The notes under the pieces were generated by a model. It did not search any database, was not told where the DNA came from, and saw nothing but the letters and a program-made list of their open reading frames with translations. Source: Pseudomonas fluorescens (GTDB taxonomy: Bacteria; Pseudomonadota; Gammaproteobacteria; Pseudomonadales; Pseudomonadaceae). From it: a DNA stretch of 64,000 nt. A program made the translations under genes and the position numbers. The stretch's first letter is position 1. The number at the start of each line of letters is the position of its first letter. Below are positions 24,516-33,428 of this stretch, piece after piece. The DNA is taken from positions 62,001 to 126,000 of the forward strand of contig NZ_VCNJ01000023.1 of the NCBI RefSeq assembly GCF_005938625.1, given 5' to 3'.

Positions 24516-26651
24516 ATGATGAAACGACTCACTCTACTGGCGAGCCTGTGCGGCTGCCTGTCCGTTAACGTCTGGGCGCAATCCACCGTGGATCTGGCGC
24601 CGATCACCATTGATGGCGAGTCCGGCGCAGAACCGGGCCTGAGCCTCGACCAATCCAGCGGCATGGCCTCGCGTCTGGGTTTGAGTGTGCGTGACACACC
24701 GGCATCGGTGGCCATCGCCAATCGCAACGACATCGAGCGTCATGGCGCGCAAAACTTCCAGGACGCTGCCAACACCTTGCCCGGGGTGAACGCCAGTGCG
24801 CCGCCGGGTTTCGGTGGATTCGTGTCGTACCGTGGCTTCACCAGCAGCCAGATCACCCAGATGTTCAACGGCATCAACGTTTCCGGCGGTCTCGCGCGGC
24901 CGGTCGATTCGTGGATCTATGATCGGGTCGAACTGGTCGGTGGTCCCTCATCACTGATCAACGGCGCAGGTTCGGTCGGCGGTTCGCTGAATTACGTGAC
25001 CAAACTCGCCACCCGCGATGAACAAGCCGTTGAAGGCCGGGTCAGCTACGGCAGCTACGACACCACCGAAACCGCCTTCGGCCTCAACCACGCGCTGACC
25101 GATCCGAGCGCCGATGTGCAGCACTACGCGCGCCTCGACGTCAGCCACAACACCAGCAACGGCTACATCGACCGCCAGGAGCGCGATGCCTGGAGCGTGG
25201 CGTTCTCGCTGCTCAGCGATCTCACGCCCGACCTGTCGCACACGTTGGCGCTGGAATATCAGGACGAGCACGAAGACAGTCCGTACTGGGGCACCCCCGT
25301 GCTCAATCCCAAGGCCGGCGAGTTGAAGATCGATAAACACAACCGCTTCAACAACTACAACGTCGAGGACGGTCGTTACGAGCAGCGAACGATCTGGGTC
25401 CGTTCGATCATCGACTACCGAATCAACGACAGCACCACCCTGCGCAACACGCTGTATCACCTCGACAGCCAGCGCGATTACCGCAACCTCGAAACCTACC
25501 AGTACAACGCCGATAACACCGCGGTGAACCGCTCCACCGCCTATCAAGTGCGTCATCAGGGCGAGCAGAACGGCAACCAGTTCGAGCTGCGTCACGACAA
25601 CACGCTGTTCGGTCTCGACACGACGTGGTCGGGGGGCTTCGAATACAAGGTCAACCAGACCACCAACTCGCCGCTGAACGTCAAAGGTGCCAGCACGGTA
25701 GACCCAAACAATTATCGCCCGGGGCATTTCTACGACATCCCGGGCACCAATCCCAAGCTGATCAGCGACAAAACCAACGAGGTCACCACCAAAGCATTGT
25801 TCGTGGAAAACCGTTTGGCGTTGACCGACAAACTGTCGCTGCTCACCGGTCTGCGCTATGACGACATTGACCTCGATGTGACCAACCATCGCACTGTGAC
25901 CGCTGCCAACCCCAAGCACCTCAAGCGCAGTTGGGAGCCGGTTACCGGCCGCGCTGGCTTGACCTACCAGTTCATTCCATCGGCCAACGTCTACGTGCAA
26001 TACAGCACCGCCGCCGAGCAACCGAACGGCACGCAAGACTTCGACGTCTCGACCGGCAAACAGTGGGAGATCGGCAGCAAATTTGATTATCTGAACGGGC
26101 GTGGTTCTGCGACGATTGCCGCCTACACCATTGAGCGAAAGGACTTCGCGGTGACCGACCCGTTAGATCCGGCCGGCAGTATTCCGGTCGGTCAACAGAC
26201 GTCGAAAGGGGTAGAAATCGCCAGTTCTTTGCGAATCACCGACAAGCTTTTGGCCGAAGGCAACTTCGCCTGGGTCGACGCGCAGTACGATGATTTCACC
26301 GAAAAGAATGCTGCCGGCGTGGTGGTGTCACGCAAGGGCAACACGCCAACCAACGTGCCGGATCGGGTCGGCAATCTTTGGCTGACCTATGATTTTTCGC
26401 CGCAATGGCAAGGTGGGGTTGATGCGCGGTATGTCGCGTCGGTGTATGCGGACACGGCGAACACCATGACGGTGCCGTCGTACACCTTGTTCGGCAGTTT
26501 CCTCAGCTACAAGGTTGATTCGCACACCACTGTGACCGGGCGCGTGCGTAACCTGACCAATGAGGTGTACGCCGAGTTTGCACATGTGTCCCCGGCGTAT
26601 TATTTGGGAACGCCGCGTACCTTTGAATTGGCGGTGATGACGAAATTTTAA
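24516..26651 (+). CDS. TonB-dependent siderophore/metal receptor
   Basis: A 711-residue outer-membrane receptor. A signal peptide covers about residues 1-22 (cut after VWA), the plug domain about 50-170 (TLPGVNASAPPGFGGF, VELVGGPSSLINGAGSVGG), then a 22-strand barrel, ending in the aromatic-terminated ELAVMTKF. There is no N-terminal signalling extension, so it is not an FpvA-type transducer. Ligand unknown. Pairing with the DUF2946 gene suggests metal or siderophore uptake; no Fur box is seen upstream. Confidence 0.88.
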   Translation: MMKRLTLLASLCGCLSVNVWAQSTVDLAPITIDGESGAEPGLSLDQSSGMASRLGLSVRDTPASVAIANRNDIERHGAQNFQDAANTLPGVNASAPPGFGGFVSYRGFTSSQITQMFNGINVSGGLARPVDSWIYDRVELVGGPSSLINGAGSVGGSLNYVTKLATRDEQAVEGRVSYGSYDTTETAFGLNHALTDPSADVQHYARLDVSHNTSNGYIDRQERDAWSVAFSLLSDLTPDLSHTLALEYQDEHEDSPYWGTPVLNPKAGELKIDKHNRFNNYNVEDGRYEQRTIWVRSIIDYRINDSTTLRNTLYHLDSQRDYRNLETYQYNADNTAVNRSTAYQVRHQGEQNGNQFELRHDNTLFGLDTTWSGGFEYKVNQTTNSPLNVKGASTVDPNNYRPGHFYDIPGTNPKLISDKTNEVTTKALFVENRLALTDKLSLLTGLRYDDIDLDVTNHRTVTAANPKHLKRSWEPVTGRAGLTYQFIPSANVYVQYSTAAEQPNGTQDFDVSTGKQWEIGSKFDYLNGRGSATIAAYTIERKDFAVTDPLDPAGSIPVGQQTSKGVEIASSLRITDKLLAEGNFAWVDAQYDDFTEKNAAGVVVSRKGNTPTNVPDRVGNLWLTYDFSPQWQGGVDARYVASVYADTANTMTVPSYTLFGSFLSYKVDSHTTVTGRVRNLTNEVYAEFAHVSPAYYLGTPRTFELAVMTKF

Positions 26652-26654
26652 GAG

Positions 26655-26731
26655 CTTCGCGAGCAAGCTCGCTCCCACAGTGTTGTGAACGACACATATT
26701 CATTTTGGGAGCGAGCTTGCTCGCGAAGAGG
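26655..26731. repeat. Family B palindromic repeat pair
   Basis: An inverted copy (CTTCGCGAGCAAGCTCGCTC) begins three bases after the TonB receptor stop. A direct copy (GGGAGCGAGCTTGCTCGCGA) follows about 25 bases on. Both lie between convergent genes. Confidence 0.88.
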
Positions 26732-26747
26732 CCGGCCGCTACAGCCT

Positions 26748-27764
26748 CTATTTCAAATCAGCCGAAACCTTCTCCGCTACATCCTTCGGCAACCAGGCCT
26801 GCCACACATCCGGGTGCGCCTTCATGAACGCCACCGCCGCATCACGCGGCGCCGTGTGCTTCTCGCTCATATCGGCTAACGCCTTGTTCAATGGCTCAAT
26901 CGGAAAATCCACCTTGCTGAAAAACTCTGCAATCTGCGGATACTGCTTTTGAAACGGCGTAGACACACCGATCGACAGCTTCGATGCCAGCGACCGGGTC
27001 GGCTTCGGATTGGGGTTATCAGCATCAGTCAGCGTCTTCCACGCCTCGGCATCAAACGGCGGCTCTTCCAGTTGCACCAGTTTGAACTTGCCGAGCAAAG
27101 GCGTCGGCGACCAGTAGTAGAACAACACCGGCTTACCGCGACGAATCGAAGAACTGATCTCAGCATCCAGCGCTGCACCCGAGCCACTGCGGAAATTGGT
27201 GTAATCGTCCTGCAACCCATAAGCCGTCAACTTCTGCTTGTTGACCACTTCAGAGGTCCAGCCGATCGGGCTGTTGAGGAACCGCCCCTTGCCCGGGGTT
27301 TCCGGGTCCTTGAACACATCCTTGTACTTCTTCAGATCACTGACACTGCGCAGATCCGGCGCCAACGGCTTGATGCCTTTGGCCGGGTCGCCCTTGATCA
27401 CGTATTCCGGCACCCACCAGCCCTCGGTAGCACCCTTGACCGTATCACCGAGACTAACGACTTTGCCTTCGGCCTCGGCTTTGACCCACACCGGACTGCG
27501 CCCGGCCCATTCTTCGCCAATGACTTGAATATCATTGTTGGCCAGTGCGGTTTCCAGCGTGATGGTGGTGCCAGGCAAGGTGTCGGTCGGCAAGCCGTAG
27601 CCCTTCTCGACGATGATCCGCAGCACATCGGTAATCAGGCTGCCGCTTTCCCAGTTCAGGTCGGCAAAATGGATCGGCGCCTGGGCGGCCGTCACCGATT
27701 GCGCTGATGTCAGCAAACCGAACGTGGCCACGCTGGCGGCCAGTAACCGTCGAAATCCGTTCAT
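26748..27764 (-). CDS. Glycine betaine/choline/carnitine-type substrate-binding protein (OpuAC/ProX-like)
   Basis: A 338-residue periplasmic binding protein with a signal peptide ending at about SVTAA. The OpuAC domain is recognisable (LNWESGSLITDVLRIIVEKG, PVLFYYWSPTPLLGKFKLV), with aromatic residues for quaternary-amine binding. GAGGTG lies six bases before the ATG at 27764. No permease or ATPase gene is adjacent. In P. aeruginosa, orphan binding proteins such as CaiX and BetX work with the CbcWV core, which is the likely arrangement here; the ligand is not known. Confidence 0.82.
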   Translation of the reverse strand: MNGFRRLLAASVATFGLLTSAQSVTAAQAPIHFADLNWESGSLITDVLRIIVEKGYGLPTDTLPGTTITLETALANNDIQVIGEEWAGRSPVWVKAEAEGKVVSLGDTVKGATEGWWVPEYVIKGDPAKGIKPLAPDLRSVSDLKKYKDVFKDPETPGKGRFLNSPIGWTSEVVNKQKLTAYGLQDDYTNFRSGSGAALDAEISSSIRRGKPVLFYYWSPTPLLGKFKLVQLEEPPFDAEAWKTLTDADNPNPKPTRSLASKLSIGVSTPFQKQYPQIAEFFSKVDFPIEPLNKALADMSEKHTAPRDAAVAFMKAHPDVWQAWLPKDVAEKVSADLK

Positions 27765-27891
27765 GCATTGCACCTCGTGCTGTTCACAGCAATGGCAGGT
27801 TGGCCTGACAGAAGACCGCAAGCCTCTGAATACTCAGTCAACTGACTGTAGCCGAGGTTCCTGCTTTTTCCGGGCCGCGCTCCGGACGAGG

Positions 27892-28089
27892 TTATGAATC
27901 AGACTTTTCCTGCAGGCCTTGCAGCTCACGTCTGACCATGCTGGCGTATTCCGCGGGACGCAACTGATAGATCTGCGCAGCCACCCAGTTCAACCAGGCG
28001 CCCTGCAACTCGGCCTTGGCCGCGTACAAGCGCCGGGCCTCTTCGCGTGCAGTGTCGAGGTTCTGCGTATGGAAATCCGCGCGGCTCAC
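27892..28089 (-). CDS. Small helical protein, unknown function
   Basis: A 65-residue protein, rich in Ala, Glu and Arg and probably all helix. It starts at GTG (28089), which overlaps the upstream gene's TGA as GTGA, so its translation is coupled to that gene. Sequence: MSRADFHTQNLDTAREEA at the start, ending LQGLQEKSDS. No family recognised. The tight coupling suggests that it works with the 149-residue protein encoded before it. Confidence 0.6.
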   Translation of the reverse strand: MSRADFHTQNLDTAREEARRLYAAKAELQGAWLNWVAAQIYQLRPAEYASMVRRELQGLQEKSDS

Positions 28090-28535
28090 TCGCTGGCCTT
28101 GAACGTCACCAGTTCACCCTTGCGCCACTTGGCGGCTTTGGCGGTCACGGCTTTCAGGGTTTTGGTCAGGCCTTCCTGCAATTGCTGATGCGCGGCGAAC
28201 ACCGTCACCACGCTGTGGCCTTCCTTGAACAGGATCGCGTGTCCGTCAGCGGTTTCGACGAAGGCGTAATCGCCCAGTCCATAGACCGTGAGTTTGATTT
28301 CACGAAAACGGATATCCATCTTGCCGCCTTCGCGGCTGGGCAAGACCGATGCACTGAAATGATCGCCGACCTTGAGTTTGAGCCCCGGTTTGTCATCAAC
28401 CACCAAGGCGCTTTCGGTGTCGATCTCGGCCACGTAAATGCCTTCGGCGTTCTGCTCGGTGATGTAAACAAAACGCGACTGGAACAACTTGACCAGCTTT
28501 GCACGCAAATCACCCAACACGAACAAAGCATGCAT
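28086..28535 (-). CDS. Conserved hypothetical protein, unknown function
   Basis: A 149-residue soluble protein, mainly beta strands in its first two thirds (FVYITEQNAEGIYVAEID, KMDIRFREIKLTVYGLGDY) and helix at the end (LTKTLKAVTAKAAKWRKG). No signal or membrane segment. The ATG at 28535 is the most likely start but lacks a clear ribosome site; the frame stays open 24 codons further upstream. It overlaps a 65-residue gene downstream. No family that I recognise. Confidence 0.6.
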   Translation of the reverse strand: MHALFVLGDLRAKLVKLFQSRFVYITEQNAEGIYVAEIDTESALVVDDKPGLKLKVGDHFSASVLPSREGGKMDIRFREIKLTVYGLGDYAFVETADGHAILFKEGHSVVTVFAAHQQLQEGLTKTLKAVTAKAAKWRKGELVTFKASE

Positions 28536-28607
28536 ATCGAGATTACTGACTGCCAAAGAAACATCCCCACATCTGAAAGAACCGCACACGGATAACGCGC
28601 ACGGCAA

Positions 28608-28957
28608 AAAACGGCCAGGCCGATGTAACTGCCAAATGACTCAAATGAAAACCCGAATAGAGCAGAGTGCTCATTCAGCGCGAGGTCCGTAAGACTACTG
28701 GATTGTCACTCGCGAAACTCATCCCGATGTCGCCAAAGCTTGAAGGAAAATTCCTCACCGCTGGCGAGAGCAGTCTGACTACAAACTTTAGGGAAAATTC
28801 TCACGAAAAAAAGCACTTTTCCGACATATCGCTGGCGAAAAATTGCTTTAGATAAGCCCTGTCGTCAACAGGTACTGGCGATTCTAGAGCAGCGATACTC
28901 ATTCCGACTACCCGAAACGGCCTGTAAATAGCGGCCAACTGATGAAAAGGACTTCAT
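28608..28957. other. Intergenic region of about 350 bases
   Basis: AT-richer than its surroundings, with loose repeats of GAAAATTC (near 28745 and 28793) and GCTGGCGA (near 28762 and 28830). No convincing gene. It presumably holds the promoter of the 83-residue gene at 28958 and that of the divergent minus-strand pair. Confidence 0.3.
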
Positions 28958-29209
28958 ATGTGCACTCTGACTCACTTTGCCATGACTGCTGAAGCACGGA
29001 TCGAATCGCCACTGATACTACGTGTCACCGATATCAATGACCATTGTCCGCGCTTCCAGGTCGTGCCTGCTGGCAATGCTTTTTTCCATATAAAAGAAAC
29101 ATCGACCGGGCGTGTAAGAGGTTTCCGCGAAGATCACAACGAAGCCTGCGCCCTCGCCCGTTCGCTTGAGTCTAAGATCGAACTCCTGGCGAATGGCTGC
29201 CTCAGATAA
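28958..29209 (+). CDS. Small protein of unknown function
   Basis: An 83-residue protein beginning MCTLTHFAMTAEARIE. AAGGA lies eight bases before the ATG. The middle (FHIKETSTGRVRGFREDHNE, then ACALARSLE) reads like a small alpha/beta domain similar to the gapped pattern of DUF2188-type proteins. Cysteines at 2, 30, 65 and 81. It lies 48 bases before the DUF2789 gene and may share its transcript. Confidence 0.6.
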   Translation: MCTLTHFAMTAEARIESPLILRVTDINDHCPRFQVVPAGNAFFHIKETSTGRVRGFREDHNEACALARSLESKIELLANGCLR

Positions 29210-29257
29210 AGAGAGTGATCGACCGCGCCGTACCGGCGCCCACCGAAGGAGTACACG

Positions 29258-29494
29258 ATGGAACTGCCAGCATACGATCTGAAAACCCTGTTCGATCAAC
29301 TGGGGTTGCCTTCAGAAGATAACGCAATCGACGATTTCATCGAGGCGCATCCACTGGATGCCAACACCAAACTGATCGACGCCGACTTCTGGTCGCCGCA
29401 ACAGGCGCAATTGCTCAAGGAATGGTTAAGGGCCGATGGTGAAGAAGCGGTCATGGTCGACGAACTGAATGTGCGCCTGCATCGCGGCAAGTAA
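29258..29494 (+). CDS. DUF2789 family protein
   Basis: A 78-residue acidic protein matching DUF2789: LKTLFDQLGLPSEDNAID, then FIEAHPL and FWSPQQAQLLKEWLRADGEE. GAAGGAG lies seven bases before the ATG. Predicted cytoplasmic and helical. No known function. Confidence 0.85.
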   Translation: MELPAYDLKTLFDQLGLPSEDNAIDDFIEAHPLDANTKLIDADFWSPQQAQLLKEWLRADGEEAVMVDELNVRLHRGK

Positions 29495-29501
29495 TCCCGG
29501 A

Positions 29502-29705
29502 TCAGTGAAGGCTGTCACATGGCTCGGAGTGCAATTGCGCGAGCCATGCAGCCTTGCACTCCTCAGCCTCGTCGCGGCTGGCAAACGCAGTGCCACGACG
29601 CTCGCCATTGAGTAACACCACCCAGCAGACGCTGGGACCCATTGCGCGCAAACCGGCCGGTACGCCACTGCCGATCATCACGGCAACATCAACTCTGCAC
29701 TGCAT
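29502..29705 (-). CDS. Small protein of unknown function
   Basis: A 67-residue protein. GGGAGGGC lies directly before the ATG at 29705. The C-terminal half has a strand-strand-helix pattern (VCWVVLLNGERRGTAFAS, then RDEAEECKAAWLAQL) resembling the other two small proteins of this window at 3361-3558 and 28958-29209. Convergent with the DUF2789 gene. Function unknown. Confidence 0.6.
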   Translation of the reverse strand: MQCRVDVAVMIGSGVPAGLRAMGPSVCWVVLLNGERRGTAFASRDEAEECKAAWLAQLHSEPCDSLH

Positions 29706-29818
29706 GCAGCCCTCCCGAAATCATTAGCACCCTAACTAAGCGGTCAGATTAATGGTTTCTTTCGGTCGGAAACAGCAAGCTCCCTGCACAGATTCATTGC
29801 ATCGGAAGTAACAATCCC

Positions 29819-31423
29819 TCAACGCGGCTTTTCCGGCTTATAACCCAGACGCAATCCCCCCCAGTGCCGGCCCTTGATCATGATCGGCACCGACAGGTCA
29901 TGCATCAGTTCACCGGTGTCGCGGGTGTAGGTCTGCAATAACACCGGTTGCTGATGGCTGCCGCAGCGAATACCAGTGCGATCAGCGAACTTGCGTTTGG
30001 TGCGATTGTTCACAGCATCGACCTGCGCATCGCCGGTCAACGGCTGACTGAACAGCTGATTGTGCGTCGGCACATAACCCTGCTGCGTACAGGCGATGGC
30101 GAATACCAGCCCTTCGTGACGCGGCAACAATGGCTCCTGAATCACCGGCAGCACCTGATCGGTGTAACGGTCGAAACGGGTTTGAAATTTCGCCGGATGG
30201 GTATTCGGGATCGGCTGATACTGGCGATCGAACAAGTCTTCAATACTGATTCGCCCCTGATCGACGTCTGCTTCGAAACGCGCGGCAATCTGGCTTGCCC
30301 CTTCGCGGGCCAGATCATAGATACGCTGGTGATAGTCATCCAGACCGACTTCAGCCAGACGCTCGCTGATGGTTTCCGCCTGCCCTTCCATCTGCACCGC
30401 CGCTGCGGCAAGGCGGCGAGTCTGTTGATCGCTGATCGCCAAATCGCTACGCATTTGCTCAATCGCCTTAAACAGGCTGTCGAGTTGCTCGCGATTGGTT
30501 TCCGCGCCCTGCGCAATTTCACCGACCTGAGTTTCCACCCCGGCAGCCAGTCGCGCGATGTTCTCCAGATGCTGACCGGTATGCTCGACCTGATCGACAC
30601 CGATCTGCAGATCACTCGACAACTCGCGAATCTGCTCCACCACTTGCGCTGTACGCTGTTGAATGTCGGCGACCATCTCACCCACTTCACCGGTTGCCGA
30701 CGCTGTGCGCGCCGCCAATCCGCGAACTTCGTCCGCCACCACGGCGAAACCGCGACCATGCTCACCCGCCCGCGCCGCTTCGATCGCCGCGTTCAATGCG
30801 AGCAGATTGGTCTGGCTGGCAATCGACTGAATCACCAGAGTCACACGCTGAATGTCGTCACTGCGCAGGCTCAAGGCTTCGATCAATTCACGGCTGGCAT
30901 TGGCGCGCTGACTGAGTTGATGCATGCGCGCGATCGAGTCCACCAGTTCCGTGCGCCCCGCCGCGCTGCTGTGATGCGCCTGACTGGCCGCCTCAAGTGC
31001 GGCACGGCTGAGCTGCGAAGTCGCGTGTTCGGTGGCGATCATCACCTCGGCATTGCTGACGATCTGCGCCGCCGCATCGAGTTGCGATTCGAGTTTGCTC
31101 GCCAGTTCCTTGACCGAGAATGCCACGCCAGCCGCCGACAAAGCGTTATGACTGGTGGTGTAGGAAAGATCGCGGGTCAGTTCGGACATGGCGCTGCCGC
31201 TGTCGGCAGGCTGAACATCAGGGATGGTGCGGGAACGCAGGCGCGGCAGCCAGACAATCAGCACCGCCAGCGGCATGCCAATGTACAGCGACCATTCGGC
31301 CAGGGACATGCCGGCCAGCAACAGCATCAGGGCGATGCTTTGCAGGGTCGGTGCGATCCAGCGGTTTTTCGGCAAAAGCACTGGTGCAGGCAAAGCCCCA
31401 ACCAGAGATCCATCTCTCGTCAT
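29819..31423 (-). CDS. Methyl-accepting chemotaxis protein with C-terminal extra domain
   Basis: A 534-residue chemoreceptor. One or two hydrophobic helices at about residues 25-60 anchor it, with almost no periplasmic loop. The highly conserved signalling tip that binds CheA/CheW lies at 203-238 ([18 protein letters not shown] and [15 protein letters not shown]). After the coiled coil, about 145 extra residues (390-534) form a cytoplasmic domain with strands ([47 protein letters not shown]) that look like a Cache/PDC-type sensor fold. It therefore probably senses an internal or membrane-permeant signal. Monocistronic. Confidence 0.88.
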   Translation of the reverse strand: MTRDGSLVGALPAPVLLPKNRWIAPTLQSIALMLLLAGMSLAEWSLYIGMPLAVLIVWLPRLRSRTIPDVQPADSGSAMSELTRDLSYTTSHNALSAAGVAFSVKELASKLESQLDAAAQIVSNAEVMIATEHATSQLSRAALEAASQAHHSSAAGRTELVDSIARMHQLSQRANASRELIEALSLRSDDIQRVTLVIQSIASQTNLLALNAAIEAARAGEHGRGFAVVADEVRGLAARTASATGEVGEMVADIQQRTAQVVEQIRELSSDLQIGVDQVEHTGQHLENIARLAAGVETQVGEIAQGAETNREQLDSLFKAIEQMRSDLAISDQQTRRLAAAAVQMEGQAETISERLAEVGLDDYHQRIYDLAREGASQIAARFEADVDQGRISIEDLFDRQYQPIPNTHPAKFQTRFDRYTDQVLPVIQEPLLPRHEGLVFAIACTQQGYVPTHNQLFSQPLTGDAQVDAVNNRTKRKFADRTGIRCGSHQQPVLLQTYTRDTGELMHDLSVPIMIKGRHWGGLRLGYKPEKPR

Positions 31424-31560
31424 ATCAACACCCCACGCTTGTTCTCATTGTTGTGACTGCATTAAACGCCACTACAACGCCATTATCCATGGTCCGTTAG
31501 TCGTGGGGTCTGTGGCAGGTCAATGGAACGGCTCGGGATTATTGCAGACGAGCAAAAACA

Positions 31561-31617
31561 AAGATCGCAGCCTCCAGCAACGCCCGTGTGGGAGCTGCCG
31601 AAGGCTGCGATCTTTTC
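31561..31617. repeat. Family A palindromic repeat pair (compact)
   Basis: AAGATCGCAGCCTCCAGCAA is followed after a few bases by GTGGGAGCTGCCGAAGGCTG. The spacer is much shorter than in the other three A pairs. Confidence 0.8.
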
Positions 31618-31651
31618 AAGGCGCCCCTATTTAAAGGGTCACCTCACAGAA

Positions 31652-32056
31652 TCAGGCCTGACGCTGGTGCTTGTCGATCTGCTCGTGACGCTCTTGAGCT
31701 TCGATGCAGTACTTGGTGGTCGGGCTGATCAGCAGGCGCTTCAGGCCAATGGCCTCGCCGCTGTCATCGCACCAGCCAAAGCTGTCTTCCTTGATGCGCT
31801 CAAGGGCTTGTTCCAGTTGCGGCAACATGCGCTGGTCGCGATCGATCGCGTTCACCAGCCAAGTGCGCTCTTCTTCAACCGAAGCCGCATCCGCCGGGTC
31901 AGCCGGGGTGTCCAGGCTTTCGATGGCGATACGATTTTGCTCAATGCGCTCGTGGGTTTCGACTTTCATGTTCTGCAACAGCTCAGTGAAGAAAGCGTGC
32001 TGCTCGGCATTCATGTAGTCATCTGCCGGCATGGCCAGCAACTTGTCCTTTGTCAT
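31652..32056 (-). CDS. DksA family RNA-polymerase-binding protein with incomplete zinc site
   Basis: A 134-residue DksA/TraR protein. The coiled coil and its acidic tip are intact (DPADAAS at residues 53-59), so binding in the RNA polymerase secondary channel and ppGpp-linked control are likely. The zinc-finger region keeps only two of four cysteines: Cys96 with Ser99 and Cys117 with Ala120, the pattern of zinc-independent DksA2-type paralogues. In P. aeruginosa DksA2 replaces DksA under zinc starvation. No clear Zur box is seen upstream. The ATG at 32056 gives the usual family N-terminus. Confidence 0.88.
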   Translation of the reverse strand: MTKDKLLAMPADDYMNAEQHAFFTELLQNMKVETHERIEQNRIAIESLDTPADPADAASVEEERTWLVNAIDRDQRMLPQLEQALERIKEDSFGWCDDSGEAIGLKRLLISPTTKYCIEAQERHEQIDKHQRQA

Positions 32057-32458
32057 TGATATCTCTATAAAAAAACGTGCATTAAGGCGAATTAGGGAGC
32101 GTTTCGGCGAACCGCGTGCGGTCGGCGAAAAGGCATCGTTTATTGCAAATGCCACCCGGCACTCAATTTACGAGGGGCGGCAGTCTAAGGCCCGAATGAG
32201 GCCTCAGCAACTGTAAATACAGGGAATTTGTCCGACAAAGCCCGGAAACTGCTCTGACACAGGGTTCACACGGGCAATCGGAGTGCGTTTATAGCAAGAA
32301 ATTCAGTCGAGCGGCTGTATATAGAAGACAAACGGCTAACCGCGCAGCGTTCGGACGCGATTTTTTACCACGCACTGCATCGTTTCAGCAAAGCAGACCG
32401 GGAATAGCCCCACTACTATCAGGCCCACCGTGTGATCAAACAGCCTTAAGGATGACCT
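32057..32458. other. Intergenic region of about 400 bases
   Basis: Divergent gap between the DksA-like gene and the RpiR regulator. No open frame supported. GAGGCCTCA-type and GGCCC motifs near 32190-32205 form only weak hairpins. It presumably carries both promoters. Confidence 0.3.
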
Positions 32459-33367
32459 ATGCCCCGCCCCGATCTGCCGGCCACCGACGAGGTCTCACTC
32501 GCCAGCCCCCCGATCAATGCCGAGCGCCTGCTGCAACTGATCACCGACGAATACGACGCCCTGCCGCGCCAGCTCAAACGCATCGCCAGCTACATCAGCC
32601 AACAGAGCGACCGGATCATGGTCGACCGCATCAGCGACATCGCCCGCGAGTGCGAAGTGCACCCGTCCGCCATCGTGCGCTTCTCGCAACGCTTCGGTTT
32701 CAGCGGCTTCAGCGAAATGCAGGCGCTGTTCCGCAGTGCCTACACGCACAAAGCCTCGCCGGTGCAAAACTACCAGCAACGCATCCGCAGCATGATCGCC
32801 AACCAGTCGCAGCAAGCCAGCGCCGGCGACCTCGCCCGCGAATGCATCGACGCCACCCGCTCCGGCATCGAACGCCTGGGTCGCGAACTCGACGACGCCG
32901 CGTTCGAAAAAGCCGTCGACCTGATCGTCAACGCCGACAACATTTATGTCGTCGGCGTGCGCCGCTCCTTCGCCGTCGCCGACTACCTCGTTTACAACTT
33001 GCAACACACTCAGAAAAAAATTCATCTGGTGTCCGGGCTCGGCGGCAGCTATCGAGAACAAATGCGCAGCGTGCGCGCCAACGATCTGGTCATCGCCATC
33101 AGCTTCGTGCCCTACGCCAAGGAAACCCAACACTGCCTGCGCTTCGCCCGCCAGCAACAGGCCAACACCCTGATCCTCACCGACAGCCACCTCTCGCCAC
33201 TGGCAAAACTCGCCAACAGCGTATTGCTGGTCAACGAAGGCAGCGCCCTCGCCTTTCGTTCGCTGAGTGCGACGCTGTGTTTATGTCAGGCGTTGTTTGT
33301 GGCGGTGGCCTATCGGCTGGAACTGAATGTTGATGAGATTCACGAACAACCCGGCTTCGACGACTGA
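32459..33367 (+). CDS. MurR/RpiR family transcriptional regulator
   Basis: A 302-residue regulator with an N-terminal helix-turn-helix of the RpiR type (about residues 20-95; VHPSAIVRFSQRFGFSGFSE) and a C-terminal SIS sugar-phosphate-binding domain (about 130-270; NIYVVGVRRSFAVADYLVYN). AAGGAT lies upstream of the ATG. The family usually senses phosphorylated sugars or similar metabolites. It differs at its start from HexR. It is followed by a glutathione transferase gene at 61 bases; no sugar genes are near, so the target is open. Confidence 0.88.
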   Translation: MPRPDLPATDEVSLASPPINAERLLQLITDEYDALPRQLKRIASYISQQSDRIMVDRISDIARECEVHPSAIVRFSQRFGFSGFSEMQALFRSAYTHKASPVQNYQQRIRSMIANQSQQASAGDLARECIDATRSGIERLGRELDDAAFEKAVDLIVNADNIYVVGVRRSFAVADYLVYNLQHTQKKIHLVSGLGGSYREQMRSVRANDLVIAISFVPYAKETQHCLRFARQQQANTLILTDSHLSPLAKLANSVLLVNEGSALAFRSLSATLCLCQALFVAVAYRLELNVDEIHEQPGFDD

Positions 33368-33428
33368 CAATTGCCTCAGCGTCGGCTAGGTTATGCCTTC
33401 CCACCGGTTTGACTTGAAGGAACGCGTC

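Noticed and set aside
29948..31456. 502-codon frame antisense to the chemoreceptor
   Set aside because: The signalling tip of the chemoreceptor is unmistakable on the other strand.
32057..32458. Zur box upstream of the DksA-like gene
   Set aside because: No GTTATA-type inverted repeat matching the Zur consensus could be found in the gap.
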